From assembly GCA_013204355.1 (NCBI GenBank), contig JABMOA010000047.1, positions 1 to 9,289 of the forward strand: a stretch of 9,289 bases of DNA, given 5' to 3'. This DNA comes from Candidatus Woesearchaeota archaeon. GTDB lineage: Archaea; Nanobdellota; Nanobdellia; Woesearchaeales; GW2011-AR9. Both the position numbers and the translations under genes were made by a program. A model generated the notes under the pieces. That model had not been told where the DNA came from, ran no database searches, and was given only the letters and a program-made list of their open reading frames with translations. Position 1 is the stretch's first letter. Each line of letters starts with the position of its first letter. Of the stretch, positions 5,552-9,289 are shown in pieces.

Positions 5552-6880
5552 TTATGATTTGCGCTTTCTTTTATTAACTTTCGGTTTATTTTTCTGTATT
5601 ACTTCTGTTGGAACCTTTTTTCCATCAGATACTTGAACCCCAGTAGGTTCACCTTTAAAGTGCCCCTGAGCTTTAAGAATAAAAATTCTGATGGAGCTTA
5701 AGAGGATTGTTCCTGTAATTGCAACAAATGCGACCCTTACAATAAAATCAGCGTGAGGAACATTAGCTTCTACTGCTAGTTGTGCAATAACAGCCGCTGC
5801 TAATCCACGTGCAAACATGGAATCAACTAAAGAACGATTTTCAGATAACATCTCTTTTGTTAAAGTCCGAGATGCTAACCGTGCTAACATTAACGCAACT
5901 GAAATGATCCCACCAACGATTAACGCTTTCGTATCTGAGAAATCAATGAGAAGCCCAATATATACGAAGAAAAATGTTTTTAATAAAAAAGAGATTTGAT
6001 GATAAAATTCTTGTTCTGATGGTGTTGTTACGGAAACCCCTAATTCTCCGGATAATGCTTTCTTACCTACATTCTGTTTCTCTGAAGAAATGCCTTTAAA
6101 TATTGAAGAAAGTTGTTTAGAATTGTTTAACATTAAACCGAAAAACAATGTTGCAATTGCCCCATTTCCTTTAAGAAATTCTGTAACAACATATACCAAA
6201 ATTAAAAATGCAACAACCATGATATAACTATGTTTTTTGAAAACTTTTAATATTAAGACTATCCAAATAACGCCTGCAAGTACACCTACTAAACCTGCAA
6301 TTGCAAATAATGAAACTAATTCTGTTGCAAGTGGCCTAATGGCAAATGTTCCTAGGTTAATAATTTTAATAATTGTTAAAGAAAAGACAATACAAAATAC
6401 ATCAGTTAATGCTGATTCTAACGTTAATAAAGAATATAATTTTGTACTTACATTTATTTCTTTCAAAATAGGAATCACGAATGAAGATGAAACACCACCA
6501 AGTAAGAATCCTGTGAAGAGTGAAACTAAAAATGGAAATCCCGAGACCATCATAATCACTGTTACGATAATTGTAGAAATAATAAAGTTGAAAATTGTTA
6601 AAATTAAACTTTGTGAAAATTCCTTTACTAAAGAACTAAGATTAATGTTAAATGCACCATCGAATAATAAAAAGAGTAATGTGAAGGTGGTAAAGATTGG
6701 AATTAATGCAGAAATTTGCGAGAGATCTACCCATCCTAATGCATGTGGTCCTAAGACAAAACCCAAGATAATAAGGAATAAAACATCTGGAATACTGAAC
6801 TTTTTAAAAATGAATTCTGCAAAGAATCCAAAGAATAGAATAAGACTGATTCCTAAAAGCACTAAAATAACCTCTACCAT
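5552..6880 (-). CDS. Monovalent cation:proton antiporter, CPA superfamily (NhaP/KefB-like)
   Basis: Protein of 442 aa with 12-13 predicted membrane helices. Family features: I-P-D-V-L-F-L-I-I-L-G-F-V-L-G-P in the second helix, L-L-F-D-G in helix 3, the ion-site helix with E155-S-A-L-T-D160, and the conserved Arg (R358, in F-A-R-G-L) of the late helix. The ion-site pair is T159-D160, where CPA1 proteins normally have N-D and CPA2 proteins D-D; assignment to CPA1 is therefore favoured but not secure. A cytoplasmic loop of about 30 residues (262-292) and a Lys/Arg-rich C-terminal tail (430-442) extend beyond the core. Known role: exchange of Na+ or K+ for H+ across the membrane, controlling pH and salt. 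It is first in an operon with an MscS channel gene, which suggests joint handling of ionic and osmotic stress. Confidence 0.92.
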   Translation of the reverse strand: MVEVILVLLGISLILFFGFFAEFIFKKFSIPDVLFLIILGFVLGPHALGWVDLSQISALIPIFTTFTLLFLLFDGAFNINLSSLVKEFSQSLILTIFNFIISTIIVTVIMMVSGFPFLVSLFTGFLLGGVSSSFVIPILKEINVSTKLYSLLTLESALTDVFCIVFSLTIIKIINLGTFAIRPLATELVSLFAIAGLVGVLAGVIWIVLILKVFKKHSYIMVVAFLILVYVVTEFLKGNGAIATLFFGLMLNNSKQLSSIFKGISSEKQNVGKKALSGELGVSVTTPSEQEFYHQISFLLKTFFFVYIGLLIDFSDTKALIVGGIISVALMLARLASRTLTKEMLSENRSLVDSMFARGLAAAVIAQLAVEANVPHADFIVRVAFVAITGTILLSSIRIFILKAQGHFKGEPTGVQVSDGKKVPTEVIQKNKPKVNKRKRKS

Positions 6881-6903
6881 TACTTAAAAAGAATAATTTT
6901 TTT

Positions 6904-6913
6904 GTTTATATAG
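6904..6913 (-). promoter_or_regulatory. TATA box of the antiporter-mscS operon
   Basis: On the minus strand CTATATAAAC is centred about 29 nt before the antiporter ATG at 6880. The predicted start leaves a leader of only a few bases without a Shine-Dalgarno. Confidence 0.55.
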
Positions 6914-6934
6914 GTTTTGGTTGTGTTGGTTTTT

Positions 6935-6966
6935 AAATAATAAATAAATTAAAACAGAAATAAAAA
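6935..6966 (-). terminator. T-rich terminator after the PRC-barrel operon
   Basis: Read on the minus strand directly after the stop of the 31-codon ORF, the sequence is TTTTTATTTC then TTTTAATTTATTTATT, a T-rich stretch of about 30 nt typical of archaeal termination. It separates the PRC-barrel operon from the antiporter promoter some 25 nt further on. Confidence 0.5.
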
Positions 6967-7062
6967 TTATGCAGCAATAACCAATTCCTTACTCAATTCT
7001 TCATCATTGCCTTGCATGAATTGATAATTTAAAAGGTCCTGCATATATTTACGGTGATTCAT
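6967..7062 (-). CDS. Small ORF of 31 codons, second gene of the PRC-barrel operon
   Basis: The ATG at 7062 lies 4 nt after the PRC-barrel stop codon, and the frame closes with TAA at 6967-6969. The peptide starts MNHRKYMQDLLNYQFMQ and ends in an acidic helix-forming segment (N-D-E-E-L-S-K-E-L) followed by V-I-A-A. A GGAGA sequence at 7074-7078, within the PRC-barrel C-terminal codons, lies 11 nt before the ATG and could act as a Shine-Dalgarno. A T-rich terminator follows the stop at once. There is no membrane segment or signal; the composition is that of a soluble, amphipathic helical peptide. I recognise no family. Tight spacing, Shine-Dalgarno and terminator position support translation, but the length is short enough that chance cannot be excluded. 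Confidence 0.55.
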   Translation of the reverse strand: MNHRKYMQDLLNYQFMQGNDEELSKELVIAA

Positions 7063-7066
7063 TTGT

Positions 7067-7339
7067 TTAATCTTCTCCGTCTTCGCTATGGCCCGCAGGT
7101 ACTGCATTACGAGAAATGATTAAGACGTCTCCAACTGCTTTCACTAATTGATGAGGTACAATTACACCTTTTGCACTTCCTAATACTTTACTTAAGAAAG
7201 AATTTTTTGTAGCTTTAATTTTCCATCCGGAAATTTTGTTGCCTGAAACGATACTATCTTCAATATCCCCAAAATAGTCGCCTGCATCTGTAAATACTTT
7301 TAAGTCATAAGCGTCAGAAACTTTTTTCATTTTTAGCAT
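7067..7339 (-). CDS. PRC-barrel domain protein (archaeal small type)
   Basis: Protein of 90 aa made of a single PRC-barrel fold. Visible family features are the start S-D-A-Y-D-L-K-V-F-T-D-A-G-D-Y-F-G-D-I (about 8-26), a G-W-K-I strand, and the closing V-P-H-Q-L-V-K-A-V-G-D-V-L-I-I (about 61-75). The tail is short and acidic (GHSEDGED). Known of the family: stand-alone archaeal PRC-barrel proteins of this size include the CdpB cell-division proteins that bind SepF in some Euryarchaeota; others have RNA- or photosynthesis-related roles. Whether this one is a CdpB relative is inference, and no ftsZ or sepF is in the window. The start is fixed by a consensus GGAGG 8 nt upstream; M4 would be too far away. 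It is transcribed divergently from the TraB-like gene and is followed after 4 nt by a small ORF. Confidence 0.85.
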   Translation of the reverse strand: MLKMKKVSDAYDLKVFTDAGDYFGDIEDSIVSGNKISGWKIKATKNSFLSKVLGSAKGVIVPHQLVKAVGDVLIISRNAVPAGHSEDGED

Positions 7340-7347
7340 GGTAAAAA

Positions 7348-7352
7348 CCTCC
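7348..7352 (-). promoter_or_regulatory. Strong Shine-Dalgarno of the PRC-barrel gene
   Basis: GGAGG on the minus strand, 8 nt before the ATG at 7339, the only full consensus site in the window. It decides the first Met over M4 and shows that the gene is translated from a leadered mRNA, unlike most neighbours. Confidence 0.8.
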
Positions 7353-7365
7353 GTTTTTAGTATCC

Positions 7366-7384
7366 CAGAAATTTGATATTTCTG
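7366..7384. promoter_or_regulatory. Imperfect palindrome in the PRC-barrel promoter, possible operator
   Basis: CAGAAATTT-G-ATATTTCTG is a 19-bp inverted repeat with 8 of 9 base pairs matching in the half-sites. It lies between the TATA box (7389-7398) and the Shine-Dalgarno, across the predicted transcription start near 7367-7370, a position where a bound repressor would block transcription. A short 5' UTR hairpin is the alternative reading. Confidence 0.4.
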
Positions 7385-7388
7385 TTGA

Positions 7389-7398
7389 TATTTATATC
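7389..7398 (-). promoter_or_regulatory. TATA box of the PRC-barrel operon
   Basis: GGATATAAAT/ATATAAATAT on the minus strand. A start about 26 nt downstream near 7367 gives a leader of about 28 nt that carries the GGAGG site. Confidence 0.5.
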
Positions 7399-7433
7399 CA
7401 CTTCACGTGTATTTAGGCTTAAATAGGCGTAAG

Positions 7434-7441
7434 TTTAAATA
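7434..7441 (+). promoter_or_regulatory. TATA box of the TraB-like gene
   Basis: TTTAAATA is centred about 27 nt before the ATG at 7464, implying a leaderless mRNA. A second TTAAATAG copy lies 16 bp further upstream (7419-7426), so a minor upstream start is possible. Confidence 0.55.
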
Positions 7442-7463
7442 GTTTTCTGTTGTCTGGTAGAAT

Positions 7464-8153
7464 ATGAATCTAACGATTATTGGAACATCACATATCGCGA
7501 AACAAAGTGTTGATGAAATTAAAACGTTCATTGAAACACAAAAACCGGATATTGTGGCAGTAGAATTAGATATTCAGCGAGCTGCTGCATTGATGCAAGA
7601 GCAGAAAAACAAAGTTTCTCTTGGTGATATTTTACAGATTGGCCTTAAGGGTTATATTTTTGTGAAAATTGGACAGATCGTACAGGAAAAGTTAGGAAAA
7701 ATGGTTGGTGTTGCACCTGGGTCTGATATGAAAACTGCAATTAATCTTGCAAAAAAAGAGAAATTAGATGTCGTATTTATTGATCAACCAATCCGTATTA
7801 CATTAAAGAATTTTTCAAAGCAATTAACCTGGCGAGAACGGTTTAGGTTTCTTGGAGAAATGGTTAAGGGGTTGTTATTTCCTAAAAAGCAAATGAGGGA
7901 TATGGGTATGACTAATTTTGATTTGACTAAAGTGCCTGCTGAAGAAGTGATTGAAAAATTGGTTGGACAAATGAGACAAAAATATCCTTCTGTGTATAAA
8001 ACATTGATTTCTGATCGGAATAAATATATGGTTAAATCGTTGGTAAAGATCATGAGAAAATATCCTGATAAGAGAATTCTTGCTGTTGTTGGAGCTGGTC
8101 ATAAGAAAGGGATGGAAGCCTTGTTGTTGAAAGTTGATATTGTAAACGAATAA
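7464..8153 (+). CDS. TraB/PrgY-family domain protein, short soluble form
   Basis: Protein of 229 aa that begins with the family signature G-T-S-H (H10) and continues with D-I-V-A-V-E-L-D-I-Q-R (E34, R39), the central A-P-G-S-D-M-K-T-A (84-92), V-V-F-I-D-Q-P-I (103-110), S-D-R-N-K-Y-M (183-189) and the closing V-V-G-A-G-H (H213). Known of the family: TraB/PrgY proteins inhibit peptide pheromone activity in enterococci, and the wider fold includes the Tiki metalloproteases, whose conserved GxxH and Glu residues bind metal. The archaeal function is not established. Many archaeal and bacterial PrgY homologues are longer and carry C-terminal membrane helices; here the chain stops soon after the GAGH motif, leaving a soluble domain. 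The ATG follows a TATA box by about 27 nt with no Shine-Dalgarno. Confidence 0.88.
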   Translation: MNLTIIGTSHIAKQSVDEIKTFIETQKPDIVAVELDIQRAAALMQEQKNKVSLGDILQIGLKGYIFVKIGQIVQEKLGKMVGVAPGSDMKTAINLAKKEKLDVVFIDQPIRITLKNFSKQLTWRERFRFLGEMVKGLLFPKKQMRDMGMTNFDLTKVPAEEVIEKLVGQMRQKYPSVYKTLISDRNKYMVKSLVKIMRKYPDKRILAVVGAGHKKGMEALLLKVDIVNE

Positions 8154-8156
8154 TGT

Positions 8157-8165
8157 TTAAGTAAA
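8157..8165 (+). promoter_or_regulatory. Possible TATA box of the 99-aa gene
   Basis: TTTAAGTAA is centred about 27 nt before the ATG at 8187, the spacing seen for other genes here. It is a weak match and supports the ATG over the TTG at 8175. Confidence 0.35.
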
Positions 8166-8186
8166 TAGATTATTTTGAATGATTTT

Positions 8187-8486
8187 ATGGCAGATATTCA
8201 AAAAATAAGTTGGAATAAAGATTTGGGTGCATTGGTTAATGAAACTGGTGATGGGTTTGATGGAACAAGAATTTCTGATATTATGTACTTTAAAAGTAGC
8301 ATTGAAGCAAGAGGTTCTGAGAAAGGTGCTGATGCTTCTGTAATGACCAATATGCTATATGGTGGAAAGGAACTTAACGCTACAGGATATGAAACTGTTT
8401 CAAGTTCTGCAAGAGATACTGCTTCGGGACAGGAATATTGTCAACCAGAATGGGTTGTAAATTTATATGTGATCTTTTATAGGTAA
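8187..8486 (+). CDS. Hypothetical protein, 99 aa
   Basis: Begins MADIQKISWNKD at the ATG at 8187; a TTG at 8175 would add four residues but has no supporting signal. The product is soluble, rich in Gly, Ser and Ala in the middle (about 45-85), with a single Cys near the end (Y-C-Q-P-E-W) and a hydrophobic C-terminus (V-V-N-L-Y-V-I-F-Y-R). I see no signal peptide, no membrane helix long enough to span, and no recognised motif. Codon use looks like that of its neighbours. The gene sits between the TraB-like gene and rnpB on the same strand, with its own weak TATA box and a possible terminator after the stop. It is probably a real gene with no assigned function. Confidence 0.55.
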   Translation: MADIQKISWNKDLGALVNETGDGFDGTRISDIMYFKSSIEARGSEKGADASVMTNMLYGGKELNATGYETVSSSARDTASGQEYCQPEWVVNLYVIFYR

Positions 8487-8509
8487 CCTATCAAAAAATA
8501 AGGTTTTTT
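8485..8509 (+). terminator. Possible hairpin plus T-run terminator
   Basis: AACCT (8485-8489) can pair with AGGTT (8501-8505), and a run of six T follows at 8504-8509. The stem is short, but the T-run and the place just after the stop codon and before the rnpB promoter fit a terminator. Confidence 0.35.
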
Positions 8510-8545
8510 GGAAGGTCACAGGAATCATCAATTCTTCCCATAACC

Positions 8546-8554
8546 TTTATAAAT
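8546..8554 (+). promoter_or_regulatory. TATA box of rnpB
   Basis: TTTATAAAT is a near-ideal archaeal TATA box. A start about 27 nt downstream falls at about 8576-8577, exactly where the 5' strand of the P1 helix of RNase P RNA begins. Confidence 0.75.
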
Positions 8555-8576
8555 AAGCTTCTCTTTAGGCACTATA

Positions 8577-8957
8577 GGTAGTGGTAGCAGAAAGCGTAGG
8601 GTTTTGAACCCAGGAAAGTCCGCCCATTGAGTATCATGGTTACCTTCGAAAGAAGGGTGGAGAAAGCCCACAGCTCTGGATTAGAAACGACACGTCCTAT
8701 AAAATGTGCTTAGAAATCATAGATTTCTGGCACCCACGGAAAAGAAATTTTCTGGAGGGGAATGATGGGAAGTCCTTAATGGCGAAGTATGTTGAGAAAC
8801 ATATGAGTTAACTCCTTGACGTCTTTATAGGGAACGATGAAACGGCGAATCTTAACCAATGCAAGTCAGTTTGACGCTTAGTAGAATGCTTTCATGGATT
8901 ATCGTAATCTTCACAGATTATTTGGGTCCAACAAAAGGTGGCTTACGCTACCCTACC
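8577..8957 (+). ncRNA. rnpB: RNase P RNA (type A, archaeal)
   Basis: This is the catalytic RNA of RNase P, which removes 5' leaders from pre-tRNA. All universal blocks are visible: CR-I at 8611-8624 (CAGGAAAGTCCGCC), CR-II/III around 8683-8696 (AGAAACGACACG), CR-IV around 8831-8852 (GATGAAACGGCGAATC) and CR-V at 8931-8947 (ACAAAAGGTGGCTTACG). CR-I and CR-V form the P4 core. The ends pair as P1: GGTAGTGGTAGC (8577-8588) with GCTACCCTACC (8947-8957). A TATA box at the right distance sets the 5' end. Internal hairpins such as AGAAATCATAGATTTCT (about 8712-8728) belong to peripheral helices. The length of about 381 nt is at the long side for archaea. Ends are accurate to a few bases. The next coding region begins 13 nt after P1. 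Confidence 0.96.
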
Positions 8958-8970
8958 AACTTTATTTAAA

Positions 8971-9289
8971 ATGAAAATATTATACCTTGATGCAGACCAA
9001 TTAAATAGAACTGTTGGGAAAATTACGTTAGATTTAGAGGGACATACAACGGATTTATTTGATTCTAAAGACCAATTAACACCTGGTATTGAAAATAATT
9101 ATGATGCTTTAATTTTAGATACAGATGCATTTTGGGTTCCAGGAGATAGAACTAGAACAACAATTGGTGATTATCTTGAAACTCTTTCTAAATATAAGGG
9201 AAAAATCCATATTGTAACAACTTTAGCCCAAAAAGGTTTAGAACGTAATTTAGGTGATTTAATCAGACGTGTAAGTGCACATTACAAAC
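8971..9289 (+). CDS. Receiver-like domain protein, partial (runs off right edge)
   Basis: This is an open frame from ATG 8971 to the window end, 106 residues visible. The pattern is that of an alpha/beta receiver-like fold: M-K-I-L-Y-L-D-A-D (acidic D7 and D9 after strand 1), Y-D-A-L-I-L-D-T-D (D50 after strand 3, the position of the phospho-acceptor) and K-I-H-I-V-T-T (T83 after strand 4). The overall fit to response regulators is suggestive, not strong, and the loop after D50 (AFWVPGDRTRTT) is unlike the usual M-P-x-x-D-G. The C-terminus is missing, so any output domain is unknown. There is no TATA box at the usual distance, which would fall inside rnpB, and no Shine-Dalgarno. It may be read through from the rnpB promoter. 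Confidence 0.7.
   Translation, partial: MKILYLDADQLNRTVGKITLDLEGHTTDLFDSKDQLTPGIENNYDALILDTDAFWVPGDRTRTTIGDYLETLSKYKGKIHIVTTLAQKGLERNLGDLIRRVSAHYK

Noticed and set aside
6237..6887. Long plus-strand open frame of 216 codons
   Set aside because: It is fully antisense to the antiporter gene. Its residues are Lys/Asn/Thr/Ile-rich, mirroring membrane-helix codons, and it has no family motif or promoter.
8175..8186. TTG start for the hypothetical protein before rnpB
   Set aside because: The ATG at 8187 is only four codons downstream and has a TATA-like box at the usual 27-nt distance; TTG adds no recognisable sequence.
1..9289. CRISPR arrays, tRNA genes, toxin-antitoxin pairs, integrase or defence genes
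   Set aside because: I looked on both strands for spaced repeats, tRNA-like folds and family motifs and saw none in this window.

Overview
The window looks like a piece of a low-GC archaeal genome, probably from a DPANN lineage such as Woesearchaeota or Pacearchaeota (the lineage is my inference). The archaeal evidence is a replication factor C small subunit, the C-terminus of a fibrillarin-like FlpA, a PRC-barrel protein of archaeal type, an RNase P RNA with archaeal-type flanks, and TATA boxes placed about 26-30 nt upstream of many start codons. That spacing implies leaderless or nearly leaderless transcripts. Genes are tightly packed, several are convergent or separated by only a few bases, and Shine-Dalgarno sites appear mainly on operon-internal or leadered genes.

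Layout. Bases 1-140 hold the end of flpA (+), convergent with a small [4Fe-4S] ferredoxin (-). The ferredoxin shares one near-palindromic TATA region with a divergent lipoprotein gene (512-1456, +). A second, paralogous lipoprotein follows (1700-2617, +). Between the two lies a compact non-autonomous transposable element (about 1460-1637): 18-bp terminal inverted repeats, a strongly self-complementary interior, and an 8-bp flanking duplication that carries the stop codon of the upstream gene. Next is a two-gene bolA-monothiol glutaredoxin (CGFS) operon (2677-3233, +), convergent with rfcS (3241-4203, -). Upstream of rfcS on the minus strand are a 64-aa membrane protein, an MscS-type channel and a cation/proton antiporter; the last two form an operon (6880 to 4488).

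From 6967 to 7339 (-) a PRC-barrel gene with a strong Shine-Dalgarno is followed after 4 nt by a 31-codon ORF that looks translated. A 19-bp imperfect palindrome sits in the PRC-barrel promoter. Divergently, a short soluble TraB/PrgY-family protein (7464-8153, +) is followed by an unrecognised 99-aa protein, the RNase P RNA (about 8577-8957, +) and, 13 nt later, the start of a gene with a receiver-like N-terminus that runs off the window.

Functionally, the ferredoxin and the BolA-Grx pair point to iron-sulfur metabolism. The antiporter and MscS pair point to ion and osmotic homeostasis. rfcS, flpA and rnpB are housekeeping genes. The least explained parts are the inverted-repeat element, the paired lipoproteins, the BolA-Grx pair in an archaeal context, and the small ORF after the PRC-barrel gene.
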